From an uncultured beta proteobacterium (GTDB lineage Bacteria > Pseudomonadota > Gammaproteobacteria > Burkholderiales > SG8-39), in the NCBI GenBank assembly GCA_902826155.1, contig CADEDU010000034.1:1-64000 (forward strand): DNA of 64,000 bases, in the 5' to 3' direction. Below, one piece after another: positions 53,285 to 62,775 of the stretch (position 1 is its first letter; each line of letters opens with the position of its first letter). Below the pieces are notes generated by a model, which was given only the letters and a program-made list of their open reading frames with translations, ran no database searches and had not been told where the DNA came from. Made by a program: the position numbers and the translations under genes.

Positions 53285-56200
53285 ATGGCTCGATTCTTTA
53301 TCAACCGCCCGGTTTTCGCCGTGGTGACCGCGTTGGTGATCCTGCTCGCCGGGGCGATTGCCGGTCTCAATCTGCCGATCGCGCAGTATCCACAGATCAC
53401 TTTGCCGACGATTCGCGTCGAGGCGAACTACCTCGGCGCCAACGCCCTGGTGGTCGAGGAGTCGGTTGCCCAGCCGATCGAGGCACAGGTCAACGGCGTG
53501 GAGGGGATGCTCTACGTGGAGTCGATCTCCTCGGGCAACGGCAAGTACCAGCTCGACGTCACGTTCGGATTGGATCGCAACCCCGACATCGCTTCGGTGC
53601 AGGTGCAGAACCGGGTGTCGCAGGCCAACGCCCAGCTGCCCGCCGATGTGCTCAACGCGGGGGTCACGACCAAGAAGACCACGCCTGACACGCTGATGTA
53701 CGTGGTGCTGCATTCGCCGCAGGAGACATTCGACGAGCTGTTCCTCACCAACTACGCCAACATCTACGTGGTCGAGACGCTCAAGCGACTTAAGGGCGTT
53801 GGCAACGTGCAGGTGTTCGGGTCGGAATTCGGCATGCGCATCTGGCTCAAGCCCGATCGAATGGCCCAGCTGAATCTGACGACCACTGACATCGCCAATG
53901 CGATCAAGGAGCAGAACCTGCAGGCGCCCGCCGGGCAACTGGGCACGCATCCGGCGCCAGCCGGCCAACAGTTCCAGTACAGCGTGCTGGTACGCGGCCG
54001 TCTGATCGAGCCGGCCGAGTTCGAAAACGTGATCGTGCGTGCCAACGCGGACGGCTCATTCATCAAGGTGCGCGATGTTGCACGCGTCGAACTCGCCGCC
54101 AAGGACTACACCTTCGACAGCCGCTACAACGGCCGGCCGGCGGCAGCCTTTGCGATCAATCTGACACCTGAAGCGAGCGCGATCGAAACCGCCGGGCTCA
54201 TCAATGCTTCGCTCGCGGACATGTCCAAGCGGTTCCCGAAAGATCTTACCTACGACGTCGTGGTCGACAACACCATCTTCGTCAAGGAGTCGCTCAACGA
54301 GGTGGTGCACACGTTGTTCGAGGCGTTGCTACTCGTGCTCATCGTCGTGTCGCTGTTTCTGCAAAGCTGGCGCGCGACCCTGATCCCGATGCTGGCGGTG
54401 CCGGTATCGTTGGTGGGCACGTTCGCGGCGTTCACCGCACTCGGATTCACGATCAACACCTTGACACTGTTCGGCATGGTGCTGGCGATCGGTATCGTCG
54501 TCGACGATGCGATCGTGGTGGTCGAAGCGGTCGAGCATCACATGCATCAGGGGTTGTCGCCGTTCGACGCGACGGTCCGCGCGATGCGGGAGGTGTCGGG
54601 TCCGGTTGTGGCAATCGCGCTGGTGCTGTGCGCGGTATTCGTCCCGGTGGCGTTTCTGGGCGGTATCTCCGGCGCGCTCTACAAACAGTTCGCGGTCACG
54701 GTCGCGGTATCGACGCTGCTGTCGGCATTCGTGGCGCTGTCATTGACGCCTGCGCTGTGCGCGTTGCTGATGAAGCCCAAGGCGCACGCCGAGGCATCGG
54801 AATCGCGGCAACGCAATCCGATCGTGCGGTTCTTCGCGGCGTTCAATCGCGGCTTCGACCGTCTCGTGGGCAGCTATGGCCGGGGCGTGCGCACTGCCAT
54901 CCGCCGACTCGCACTCAGCCTGGCATTGCTGGCGGCGTTCATCGCCGCGGCGGGCGGATTGATGAAGTCGGTGCCGGGCGAGTTCGTGCCGCCCGAAGAC
55001 CAAGGCTACTTTCTGGGCATGGTGTTGCTGCCCGAGGCGGCGTCGATGAATCGCACGATGGTCGCTACTGACAAGGTTGAGCGACATTTGCGCGAGACCC
55101 CAGGCGTGGCCCGCACGCTTACGGTGAGCGGCTACAACATCCTCACCGGATCGCCGCAATCGAATGCTGCATTGTTCGTCGCGGCGCTGGAGCCCTGGCA
55201 TGAGCGCCACGTTTCAGGCAAGGATCTGCGCACGATCATCATGAGTGTATTTGCCTTCGCGCTGTCGGTGCCTGAGGCGCAGGTGCTTGCGTTCAATCCG
55301 CCGCCGATTCCCGGGCTGGGGAGCACCGGCGGGTTCTCACTCAAGCTCGAGGATCGCGCTAATGGGACACCGCACGAGCTGTTCAGCGTGGCCGAGGAGT
55401 TCCTCGCGGCGGCGAAGAAGCGCCCCGAGATCGGCATGATCTACACCAAGTTCAATCCGAATACGCCGGCGTACCGGCTGGAGGTCGATCGCGAGAAGGT
55501 GAAGAAGCTGGGCGTGGCGGTGAACGATGTGTCCAACGCGCTGCAGACATTTCTCGGTGGCTTGCAGGTAAACGACTTCAGCCGCTTTGGTCGCACCTAT
55601 AAGGTGACGATGCAGGCTGAGCAACAGTACCGCAGCGAGTTGGACGCGATCCGCCTGTTCCATGTGCGCTCGGCCGCGGGCGAGATGATTCCGCTCTCGA
55701 CGCTAGTCAGGCAAGTTCCGATCAGCTCACCCACCACGCTGCAGCGCTACAACCTGTTTCGCACGGCTGACATCGGCGGCACGCCCGCTCCGGGCTACAG
55801 CTCGATGCAGGCGCTGGATGCGCTCGAGGCGGTGGCGCGCGAAACGCTGCCGGCGGGTTACGCGTACGAATGGTCGGGATTGTCGCGCCAGGAGAAAGAG
55901 TCGGCGGGCCGAACGCCGCTCGTGTTTACCCTCGCACTGGTGTTCGTGTTCCTGTTTCTGGCTGCGTTGTACGAGAGCTGGACCGTGCCGCTGGCGGTGC
56001 TGTTGGCGGTGCCCCTCGGTGTGCTTGGAGCGATGGTCGGTTTGAAAGCGACCGGGCTCACCAACAACATCTACGCGCAGATCGGCTTGGTGTTGCTGAT
56101 CGGTCTGGCCGCCAAGAACGCGATTCTGATCGTGGAGTTCGCCAAGATGCGTCGTGAGCAGGGCGCCAGCGCCGTGGAAGCTGCGATCGAGGCGGCAAAG

Positions 56201-56464
56201 CTACGGCTGCGACCGATCCTGATGACCTCCTTCGCTTTCATCCTCGGAGTGGTGCCACTGGTGGTCTCGCGGGGGGCAGGCGCCCACGCGCGGGTGTCGA
56301 TGGGCATCACTGTGTTGGCTGGCATGTTGGCGGCGACGCTGCTGGCGATCTTTCTGGTGCCGGTGCTGTTTGTTGCGGTCGACCGCTGCGTGCAAAAGCT
56401 GCGTGGACGACGCTCGCAGGAAACGATCCGCGCGCGCGCACAGCAGACCCCAACCCTTCCATGA
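53285..56464 (+). CDS. RND multidrug efflux transporter, AcrB/MexB (HAE1) type
   Basis: 1059 residues from ATG 53285 (MARFFINRPVFAVV is the standard start). Twelve membrane segments in two halves; proton-relay residues visible as the Asp pair in GIVVDDAIVVVEAVE and the Lys in GLAAKNAILIVEFAK. Large periplasmic loops with FNPPPIPGLGSTGGF. Exports hydrophobic or amphiphilic drugs by proton antiport. Confidence 0.95.
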   Translation: MARFFINRPVFAVVTALVILLAGAIAGLNLPIAQYPQITLPTIRVEANYLGANALVVEESVAQPIEAQVNGVEGMLYVESISSGNGKYQLDVTFGLDRNPDIASVQVQNRVSQANAQLPADVLNAGVTTKKTTPDTLMYVVLHSPQETFDELFLTNYANIYVVETLKRLKGVGNVQVFGSEFGMRIWLKPDRMAQLNLTTTDIANAIKEQNLQAPAGQLGTHPAPAGQQFQYSVLVRGRLIEPAEFENVIVRANADGSFIKVRDVARVELAAKDYTFDSRYNGRPAAAFAINLTPEASAIETAGLINASLADMSKRFPKDLTYDVVVDNTIFVKESLNEVVHTLFEALLLVLIVVSLFLQSWRATLIPMLAVPVSLVGTFAAFTALGFTINTLTLFGMVLAIGIVVDDAIVVVEAVEHHMHQGLSPFDATVRAMREVSGPVVAIALVLCAVFVPVAFLGGISGALYKQFAVTVAVSTLLSAFVALSLTPALCALLMKPKAHAEASESRQRNPIVRFFAAFNRGFDRLVGSYGRGVRTAIRRLALSLALLAAFIAAAGGLMKSVPGEFVPPEDQGYFLGMVLLPEAASMNRTMVATDKVERHLRETPGVARTLTVSGYNILTGSPQSNAALFVAALEPWHERHVSGKDLRTIIMSVFAFALSVPEAQVLAFNPPPIPGLGSTGGFSLKLEDRANGTPHELFSVAEEFLAAAKKRPEIGMIYTKFNPNTPAYRLEVDREKVKKLGVAVNDVSNALQTFLGGLQVNDFSRFGRTYKVTMQAEQQYRSELDAIRLFHVRSAAGEMIPLSTLVRQVPISSPTTLQRYNLFRTADIGGTPAPGYSSMQALDALEAVARETLPAGYAYEWSGLSRQEKESAGRTPLVFTLALVFVFLFLAALYESWTVPLAVLLAVPLGVLGAMVGLKATGLTNNIYAQIGLVLLIGLAAKNAILIVEFAKMRREQGASAVEAAIEAAKLRLRPILMTSFAFILGVVPLVVSRGAGAHARVSMGITVLAGMLAATLLAIFLVPVLFVAVDRCVQKLRGRRSQETIRARAQQTPTLP

Positions 56465-56475
56465 GAGAGACCGCC

Positions 56476-57951
56476 ATGAATCCAGTCCGACATCTTGCCG
56501 TCGTAGCGAGCGCGGCCATTCTCGCCGCCTGCACGATGGGGCCAGACTACAACCGACCCGCGGTGGAATTGCCCGCGCAACATCGCTTTGCCAGCCCGGC
56601 TGAGACGCATTCGATCGCCGACCTTGGCTGGTGGCAGCTGTTTCGCGATCCGGCGCTGGTGAGACTGATCGAGCACGCATTGAATGAAAATCTCGATGTG
56701 CACACTGCTGCCGCGCGCGTGCGGGAAGCGCAGACGCAGGTTACGAGCGCTTACGCGCCCGCTTTGCCGTCGGCCTCGGTGGGCACGCAGTCGAATGCCG
56801 CCGCGCGCAACCCGGGCGAGACCAACCGCACCAACATCATCACCGGCCTGTTCCTGTCGTGGGAGCTGGACCTGTGGGGGCGCTACGCGCGCGCCACCGA
56901 AGCTGCGCGAGCCAACCTGCTGGCGAGTGAAGAGGCGCGCAACGCGGTCATCGCTTCGCTGGTCGCGTCGGTGGCGTTGCGATATCTGGAGCTGCAAGCA
57001 CTGCGTGAAACGCGCGCGATCACCGAGCGCAACATCGGTCTGCAGCGCGACTCGTTGCGCCTGACCGAGCTTTTGGCGCGGCAAGGAATCCAGACCGACG
57101 CTGATCTTCGGCAGGCGCAGAGTCAGGTCGCGACAACCGAGTCACGGCTGCCGGGGCTCGATCGACAGATCGCGCAGACCGAGCACGCCTTGAACGTGCT
57201 GCTGGCGCGGGGACCCACGCCGGTCGATACCAGCGCGGGCATCTCCGCCATGTCCACCATCGCGCAGGCGCCTGCCGTGCCGGCCGGCGTACCTGCGCAA
57301 CTGCTGGAGCGCCGCCCCGATCTGCGGCAGGCCGAGCAGCAGCTTGTCGCGGCGAATGCGAATGTCGGCGTTGCGCGCGCACAGTTCTTTCCGCGCATTA
57401 CTCTGACCGGAACATTCGGCCGACTGAGCACTGCGCTGAGCGACGTGCTGCAAGGGGGATCGGCCGATGTGCGTTCGCCGGGCGTCAATGCGCTGCAGAC
57501 GCTGTTTGCGGGCGGCGCGATCAAGGCGAACCACGAGGCCTCGCTGGCTCGCCTCGAACAGGCCGTCCTGGCCTACCGCAAAGCAATCATCGTGTCGTTG
57601 CAGGAGTCGGCGGACGCGCTGGTGGCCTACGATCGATATGGGAGCGAGATCGAGGCCAACGAGCAGCGTGCCCGGCTCGCGCGCGAATCGCTGCGCCTGG
57701 CTGAGCTGCGCTATCGCGGTGGCGTGGCGAGCTACTTCGAGGTGCTCGACACGCAGCGGCAACTGCTTTCGGCCGAGACCGATCTGGTCAATAGTCGGTT
57801 GAACCGTAACGCGTCGGCGGTGCAGTTGTACAAATCACTTGGCGGCGGGTGGAGTGAGCGCGAACACGAGGCGCAAGCGTCGACTGTACCGACCGGCGCG
57901 ACCGCTATCTGGTTGTCCGATCGACTTCGCGCTCGAGATTCTCGCGGATGA
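56476..57951 (+). CDS. Outer-membrane efflux lipoprotein, OprM/NodT family
   Basis: 491 residues from ATG 56476; ATG 56461, overlapping the pump stop by 4 nt, is an alternative. Signal peptide with lipobox ILAACTMGPDY (typical OprM start), then two repeats of the outer-membrane efflux domain (WWQLFRDPALVRLIEHAL; LLERRPDLRQAEQQLVAANANVGVARAQFFP). Forms the trimeric exit duct. Last gene of the operon. Confidence 0.94.
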   Translation: MNPVRHLAVVASAAILAACTMGPDYNRPAVELPAQHRFASPAETHSIADLGWWQLFRDPALVRLIEHALNENLDVHTAAARVREAQTQVTSAYAPALPSASVGTQSNAAARNPGETNRTNIITGLFLSWELDLWGRYARATEAARANLLASEEARNAVIASLVASVALRYLELQALRETRAITERNIGLQRDSLRLTELLARQGIQTDADLRQAQSQVATTESRLPGLDRQIAQTEHALNVLLARGPTPVDTSAGISAMSTIAQAPAVPAGVPAQLLERRPDLRQAEQQLVAANANVGVARAQFFPRITLTGTFGRLSTALSDVLQGGSADVRSPGVNALQTLFAGGAIKANHEASLARLEQAVLAYRKAIIVSLQESADALVAYDRYGSEIEANEQRARLARESLRLAELRYRGGVASYFEVLDTQRQLLSAETDLVNSRLNRNASAVQLYKSLGGGWSEREHEAQASTVPTGATAIWLSDRLRARDSRG

Positions 57952-58185
57952 GTACGCTCGATGCGGTCATGCGAGCAGTTCGGTGCCGGGCAATCGAGCC
58001 GCGCGGGCGTCGAATATCAGAAAGCGAGGCCGGTGTCCGCCCCAAAACCGGTGAGCCGTGACGCGCTGGGCTGGAGACTGTGCGACAGTAGCTTCGCTCG
58101 AAGTGGTTGCACCGGCCACGCCAGAGAAATTGTGCATGCAAGCACGGCGACCGATTGAGCCGGAGGCTCCGTGACACATTGCCTG
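57952..58185 (+). pseudogene. Intergenic stretch with receiver-like remnant
   Basis: No intact gene. In the plus frame near 58031-58068 the string PKPVSRDALGW resembles the last part of the receiver at 43207-43662 (LPKPVSRDALIAL), and the DNA is also alike (CCCCAAA, GTGAGCCG, GACGCG in order). The rest of a receiver is absent. Probably a decayed fragment; the match is short. Confidence 0.35.
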
Positions 58186-58226
58186 CTACGTAGAAACGAC
58201 GTAGCGCTAACGTATTGACTACGTAG
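58186..58226. promoter_or_regulatory. Paired CTACGTAG palindromes upstream of vapB-like gene
   Basis: Two perfect CTACGTAG palindromes at 58186-58193 and 58219-58226, 33 bp apart (about three helical turns), with a related GACGTAGC between. They end 11 bp before the antitoxin start, fitting an autoregulatory operator. Confidence 0.6.
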
Positions 58227-58237
58227 AAGGCGCCGCG

Positions 58238-58486
58238 ATGCTGCGTAAGCTCACAATTAACGTCGCCGATGATGTCTACGAGGCGCTGCATAAGCTTGTC
58301 GGCCAAGGCAACATCATCCAGTTCGTCGAGAACTTGGTGCGGCCACATCTGGTTCCGTTCAAACGAATTACCGCGGCGCAGGGTCGTGGTGCTGCCCGAT
58401 ACACCGGTAAACCAGCCACCGATGCCGACTTGCGCAAGGCCGCAGGCGCAGCCGCGGCGCGTCGGTGGGCGACTAGGCAGCGATGA
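58238..58486 (+). CDS. VapB-like antitoxin
   Basis: 82 residues. LRKLTINVADDVYEALHKLVG and NIIQFVENLVRPHL form a ribbon-helix-helix-type DNA-binding start; the basic, alanine-rich tail (DADLRKAAGAAAARRWATRQ) is like toxin-binding tails of VapB. The next gene overlaps its stop by 4 nt and begins as a PIN toxin, but is broken. An orphan antitoxin now. Confidence 0.8.
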   Translation: MLRKLTINVADDVYEALHKLVGQGNIIQFVENLVRPHLVPFKRITAAQGRGAARYTGKPATDADLRKAAGAAAARRWATRQR

Positions 58487-58554
58487 TTGCGCTCGACACC
58501 AACATCCTGGTGCGCTACCTGACCAACGATGATGAGGCGTTGGCGCGATCGTGA
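58483..58554 (+). pseudogene. Truncated PIN-domain toxin (vapC remnant)
   Basis: Starts ATG overlapping the antitoxin stop and reads IALDTNILVRYLTNDDEALA, the classic first strand of VapC with its first Asp, then meets TGA after 23 codons. No other PIN motif (E, D, D) follows in any frame before the MocR gene, so most of the toxin has been lost by deletion. Confidence 0.8.
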
Positions 58555-58559
58555 TCGGG

Positions 58560-58624
58560 GTTGCCTGCGTCGTGACGGCGCGGATCTTGCGGAGCGACTC
58601 TACCTGACAAGAGAGGCAGGCAAC
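58560..58624. repeat. 9-bp inverted repeats just after the vapC break
   Basis: GTTGCCTGC at 58560-58568 and GCAGGCAAC at 58616-58624 bracket 47 bp, starting 5 bp after the premature toxin stop. Could be a deletion scar, a mobile-element footprint, or a hairpin ending the MocR transcript. Confidence 0.45.
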
Positions 58625-58674
58625 GGTTCTGAGCGGCCGCCGGACCACCCCCATCGCCGTGGCTGAGCGAACGG

Positions 58675-60105
58675 CTACGAACAAACTTTCCGGAGACATT
58701 CACCCAGCAGTCGCGTGGCCGCACGCAACTGCGTGGTCGAAAGTGCAGCAAATCCGAGCAGCAATCCGGATGTCGGTGGCTGCTTGGCGTAGTAGGGATC
58801 GATCGGATGCAATCCTAGGCCACGCTGCTGCGCGTGTTCAACGAGGCATCGGACTCGCTCGGCCGACCACGAGGGCAACCAACCCACCACATGCATCCCG
58901 GCCTGTGAATCGGTCACCCGTATCTGATCGGCACAGTCGCGCCGCAGCCCTTCGAGCAGCACGTTGCGTCGGCGACGCAATTCGCCGGCAGCCTTGCGCA
59001 GGTGTCGATCGAAGCCGCCCGATTGCATGAATCTGGCCATCGCCGCTTGCTCGATACTTGCCGATCCCAGATCGTCGAATCGTTTGGCGCCGATGAGGTC
59101 GTCTCGCAAGCCAGGTGGGCAGATGATGTAACCGAGTCGCAGTGCCGGAAACAGCACTTTCGAGAACGTACCGACGTAGATGACTTGGCCGCCCAGATCG
59201 AGTGAGCGCAGCGCCGGAATCGCGCGCGGGTCGTAGCGGAATTCGCCATCGTAGTCATCCTCGACGATCCAGCAATGCCGCTTGGCGGCGTACCGCAACA
59301 GCGCCAATCGGCGCTCGAGCGACATCTGGACACCGGCTGGAAATTGATGGGACGGACTCACGTAGACGCAACGAATCGGCTCATGCGGAAGGTTCTCGCA
59401 TTTGAGCCCTTGGTCATCGACCGATATTGGGACGAGCCGCGCGCCGTGTGCCCGTAGCGCGTGGGCGGCGAACTGATAATGTGGGTCTTCGATGACGACG
59501 TCATCGCCTTCGTCGATCAGGACCCGTGCAATGAGTGTGACCGCCTGCTGGGTTCCATTGACGATGATCACGTCGGTCGGGCTGCACGACACCCCGCGTC
59601 GGCGCGCCACGTATTCGACGATACACTCGCGCAGCGCTCGCAACCCGTTGGCCGGTGGATAGTGCAGCTCGCAGCGCAGCGCCGCGCGCGACAATTCGCG
59701 CCGCCACGCGCTTACCAGTGTCAGATCCAACAATGGCTCGCCATAGCGCAGGTCATAGCGAACCGGCGCGTCGAACCGTCGAATCGACACAGGCGGCAGC
59801 TTGCGTAGCCGCGACGCATACCGTGACTGCGCGGCTACCGATGCTGCTGCTGATACACCACTCGGTGCGACGGACGTACGCGCGACGAAGGTCCCGGAGC
59901 CCTTTCTGGGCACCGCCAGCGCTTCGGCGCACAGCATCTCGTACGCGGTCAGCACCGTGTTGCGCGAGACGTGTAGGGCCGCCGCGAGCTCCCGTGTGGC
60001 CGGCAAGCGCGAGTCCGCCTTCAGTACACCCTCAAGAATCGATCGCTTGAGCGCTCGGGTGAGTTGCTCATAGAGCGCGCCGGTGCCGTCGAGCTCCAGG
60101 TGCAT
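58675..60105 (-). CDS. MocR-family (GntR-aminotransferase) transcriptional regulator
   Basis: 476 residues from ATG 60105. N-terminal GntR winged helix (GALYEQLTRALKRSILEG, LPATRELAAALHVSRNTVLTAYEML) at 1-75, then a fold-type I aminotransferase domain with NGTQQAV, the DPHYQFAAH and EDDYDGEFRYD blocks, and the PLP lysine about residue 316 in GTFSKVLFPALRLGY. MocR proteins sense PLP or amino compounds. Divergent from the DUF3052-like gene at 60271, which may be its target. Confidence 0.92.
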   Translation of the reverse strand: MHLELDGTGALYEQLTRALKRSILEGVLKADSRLPATRELAAALHVSRNTVLTAYEMLCAEALAVPRKGSGTFVARTSVAPSGVSAAASVAAQSRYASRLRKLPPVSIRRFDAPVRYDLRYGEPLLDLTLVSAWRRELSRAALRCELHYPPANGLRALRECIVEYVARRRGVSCSPTDVIIVNGTQQAVTLIARVLIDEGDDVVIEDPHYQFAAHALRAHGARLVPISVDDQGLKCENLPHEPIRCVYVSPSHQFPAGVQMSLERRLALLRYAAKRHCWIVEDDYDGEFRYDPRAIPALRSLDLGGQVIYVGTFSKVLFPALRLGYIICPPGLRDDLIGAKRFDDLGSASIEQAAMARFMQSGGFDRHLRKAAGELRRRRNVLLEGLRRDCADQIRVTDSQAGMHVVGWLPSWSAERVRCLVEHAQQRGLGLHPIDPYYAKQPPTSGLLLGFAALSTTQLRAATRLLGECLRKVCS

Positions 60106-60270
60106 GCGCAAGTGGCTCCGCGCCGTCGGGTGGAAGTGGATCTACATGTTAGCAATGCGGCGGCATACCTTCGCAATCGCGCGGTTGACGGACTGTTCCA
60201 GATGAAACACCAGCCGTCTTCGCGGTGAGACTCGCTTGGAGTGTTTCGTCATGACGGCGCGGCAGATGCA

Positions 60271-60624
60271 ATGAGCATTGCGCAGAAACTGAATCTCAAG
60301 CCTGGCACCGCGACCCGCGTGATGGGCTTGCCAGGGCGCCTCGTCCCTGACGATCTGGTGCTTACCACGTCGATACAGGCCGAGGTGACATTGCTCTTCG
60401 TGCGAACGCTCGATGAGCTGGACGATCGGTGCGCCGCGGTGGTCGCAGCGGCCAAGGCCGATCGGTTGGCGTGGATCGCCTATCCCAAGGCGGGCCAACT
60501 CGGGACCGATCTGACGCGGGCCGTCCTGTCTGAGTACATGCGCAAGAAGAAGGGCATTTACGCGGTCAGGCAAGTCGCGCTCGATACAGTATGGAGCGCA
60601 GTGCGATTTCGACCGATCGAATGA
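60271..60624 (+). CDS. DUF3052-like protein
   Basis: 117 residues from ATG 60271 (an ATG-less upstream extension is less likely). Pattern SIAQKLNLKPGTATRVMGLPG, VTLLFVRTLDELDDR, AAKADRLAWIAYPKAGQLGTDLTR, VRQVALDTVWSAVRFRP fits the DUF3052 group of small alpha/beta proteins of unknown role. Divergent from mocR across a 165-bp spacer. Confidence 0.78.
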   Translation: MSIAQKLNLKPGTATRVMGLPGRLVPDDLVLTTSIQAEVTLLFVRTLDELDDRCAAVVAAAKADRLAWIAYPKAGQLGTDLTRAVLSEYMRKKKGIYAVRQVALDTVWSAVRFRPIE

Positions 60625-60744
60625 ACTAACACAGGGAATCAGTTACTACAGGGAATCTGGTGATCGGACTTTCCACCCCGTCGCGTCAAAGAGTGTGACA
60701 TTGCGCGATGTTGTCGGCGAGCCGGTTCTGGATACGTCCTAGCG

Positions 60745-60888
60745 ATGAGCCGCGAAACTTCTGATCGACCCAATTGGACCTACTGGACCTACCGCGGGCT
60801 TGGTGCGTGGTTCGATCGTCGTCACGATCACTCACTCGAATTCGAATCCGGTCTCGCCAATCTCAAGAAGGCTGCCGAAGGGCGCTAA
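60745..60888 (+). CDS. Possible 47-residue protein
   Basis: ATG 60745, reading MSRETSDRPNWTYWTYRGLG and on to FESGLANLKKAAEGR. Aromatic-rich and well-mixed in composition, 43 nt before the PhnB-like gene, in the same direction. No strong ribosome site and no family recognised. Confidence 0.4.
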   Translation: MSRETSDRPNWTYWTYRGLGAWFDRRHDHSLEFESGLANLKKAAEGR

Positions 60889-60931
60889 CCATCAACTGAA
60901 CCAATGAAGGTCAATTTCTCGCGGAGGCACC

Positions 60932-61351
60932 ATGAGCAGACACTTCATCCAACCGTATCTCTTCTTTGGCGGACGCTGCGAGGAAGCTCTCGCGTTCTAC
61001 CAGGAAGCGCTCGGCGCAAAAGTCGAGATGCTGATGCGCTTCAAAGAGAATCCTGATCCGATGCCGCATGGCACGCTGCCACCGGGGTTCGACGACAAGA
61101 TCATGCATTGCAGCCTGCGCATCGGTGAGAGCGTGATCTTGGCCTCCGACGGCATGTGTGCAGGTACGAAATTCGACGGATTCTCGCTCGCGCTCGACCT
61201 GCCGACGATCGATGCAGTTGAACGAACCTTCGCCGCGCTCAGCCAAGGCGGGAAAGTGCAGATGCCGCTCGGCAAAACGTTCTGGTCGCCTCGATTCGGC
61301 ATGCTCACCGACCGGTTCGGTGTTGGCTGGATGGTGGGTATTTCTGACTAA
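60932..61351 (+). CDS. PhnB-like VOC family protein
   Basis: 139 residues behind CGGAGG. IQPYLFFGGRCEEALAFYQEALGA, MPHGTLPPGF, HCSLRIGESVILASDG and FWSPRFGMLTDRFGVGWMV are typical of the PhnB-like glyoxalase/bleomycin resistance group, whose natural substrates are mostly unknown. First of a run of small soluble proteins. Confidence 0.9.
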   Translation: MSRHFIQPYLFFGGRCEEALAFYQEALGAKVEMLMRFKENPDPMPHGTLPPGFDDKIMHCSLRIGESVILASDGMCAGTKFDGFSLALDLPTIDAVERTFAALSQGGKVQMPLGKTFWSPRFGMLTDRFGVGWMVGISD

Positions 61352-61363
61352 GGGACGTCTGTC

Positions 61364-62071
61364 ATGGCGAGGGTAAGGGTCGAGAACGTCAATCATCCGG
61401 GCAGTGCGCGCGCCGTCGACGCGGCGAAGTACGGCGCGATGAAAGCTGCGTGGCTCCAGGTTCTGCCATCGGAACCGCCCGGGCTGACGGCTGATTCAAT
61501 CAGCGAGCGACTATTGAATTACCTTCCCGAGACGTTGTTTCCGGACGGCGCCAAAGCGGGCTGGTGGTCCAAGACCGTGCAGCTCGACTTGGAAGCCAAG
61601 GGGTTGGTGAAGCGCAGCGGTTCTCGTCCGATGCGCTGGTATCGGACCAACCAGCGCACGCACAAGACTGCCAGCAAGGGCGATGCGAGTCGTAACCCGA
61701 CTGCGCCTGGGACAATCGACGAGTACATCGACCAGTTCTCGCCCGAAGTGCAGTCCATCCTGAGGGATATTCGCGCGACCATCGCCAGGGCTGCGCCTGG
61801 GGCAATCGAGACAATCAGCTATCGCATTCCTGCGTTCACGCTTAATGGCATGCTGATCTATTTCGCCGCGTTCAAGAACCACATCGGCCTATATCCGCCG
61901 GTGAAGGGTGATGCTGCGCTGAATCGAGCGATCGCGCGCTATCGCGGTGAGAAAGGCAATTTGCGCTTGCCGCTCGGCGAATCGATTCCTCACGACTTGA
62001 TTGCGCGCATCGTGAAGGCACGGATAGTGGAGCTAACCGACGGCCGCCCCAAGCCACGCAACCGCGTGTGA
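61364..62071 (+). CDS. DUF6958-DUF1801 two-domain protein
   Basis: 235 residues. Residues 1-95 ([45 protein letters not shown]) match the pattern of DUF6958; residues 110-235 ([60 protein letters not shown]) are DUF1801/YdhG-like. A short Thr/Lys/Pro linker joins them. Functions of both are unknown; DUF1801 proteins often sit with VOC proteins as here. 12 nt after the PhnB-like gene. Confidence 0.78.
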   Translation: MARVRVENVNHPGSARAVDAAKYGAMKAAWLQVLPSEPPGLTADSISERLLNYLPETLFPDGAKAGWWSKTVQLDLEAKGLVKRSGSRPMRWYRTNQRTHKTASKGDASRNPTAPGTIDEYIDQFSPEVQSILRDIRATIARAAPGAIETISYRIPAFTLNGMLIYFAAFKNHIGLYPPVKGDAALNRAIARYRGEKGNLRLPLGESIPHDLIARIVKARIVELTDGRPKPRNRV

Positions 62072-62270
62072 CGTAGCAGCATTGACGGTCCTAGTAAAAA
62101 CCACGAACAACGCCAGCAATGCACACGCATGCAGTACTGCGAAGCGTTTTCATCGCGACCAAAGCGAAGGGCGGTGCCTTAACGCGCGGCAGACAGCATC
62201 GATCACGTGCGCCACTACATCGGGGTGCCGTTCGGATTCGGCACCAAACGACCTTCAAAGGAGATCAGGC

Positions 62271-62753
62271 GTGACAGAACTGGTGACTTGCATGTGGTTC
62301 GACCATGGCGAAGCAAGTAAGGCGGCAAAGTTTTATGCAGCGAACTTTCCCGATAGCCATGTCGGACGCATCCATGCTGCGCCCGGTGACTTTCCCGGAG
62401 GACACGCGGGCAGCGAGCTGACCGTCGAGTTCACGGTCCTCGGGCGAAAGTTCCTTGGCCTCAACGGCGGACCGACCTTCAAGCCGAACGAATCGGTGAG
62501 TTTTGTGGTGGTCACGGATTCGCAGGAAGAGACCGACCGCTATTGGAATGCCATTGTCGACAACGGCGGCAGTACGAGTGCTTGCGGCTGGTGCAAGGAT
62601 CGCTGGGGCTACTCCTGGCAGATCACGCCGCGCCGCCTGCTCGAACTCACCACGAGCGCCGATCCGGTCGAGGCCAAGCGCGCGTTCGAGGCGATGATGA
62701 TGATGGTGAAGATCGATATTGCTGCGCTGGAAGCTGCCGTCAAACGCGATTGA
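62271..62753 (+). CDS. PhnB-like VOC family protein, 3-demethylubiquinone-9 type
   Basis: 160 residues from GTG 62271 with AAAGGAG ahead. [75 protein letters not shown] are characteristic of this subgroup. The 199 bp before it hold no gene; its frame is open there but only as random sequence. Confidence 0.9.
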   Translation: MTELVTCMWFDHGEASKAAKFYAANFPDSHVGRIHAAPGDFPGGHAGSELTVEFTVLGRKFLGLNGGPTFKPNESVSFVVVTDSQEETDRYWNAIVDNGGSTSACGWCKDRWGYSWQITPRRLLELTTSADPVEAKRAFEAMMMMVKIDIAALEAAVKRD

Positions 62754-62775
62754 GAGACCGAACGGAGACAACACC

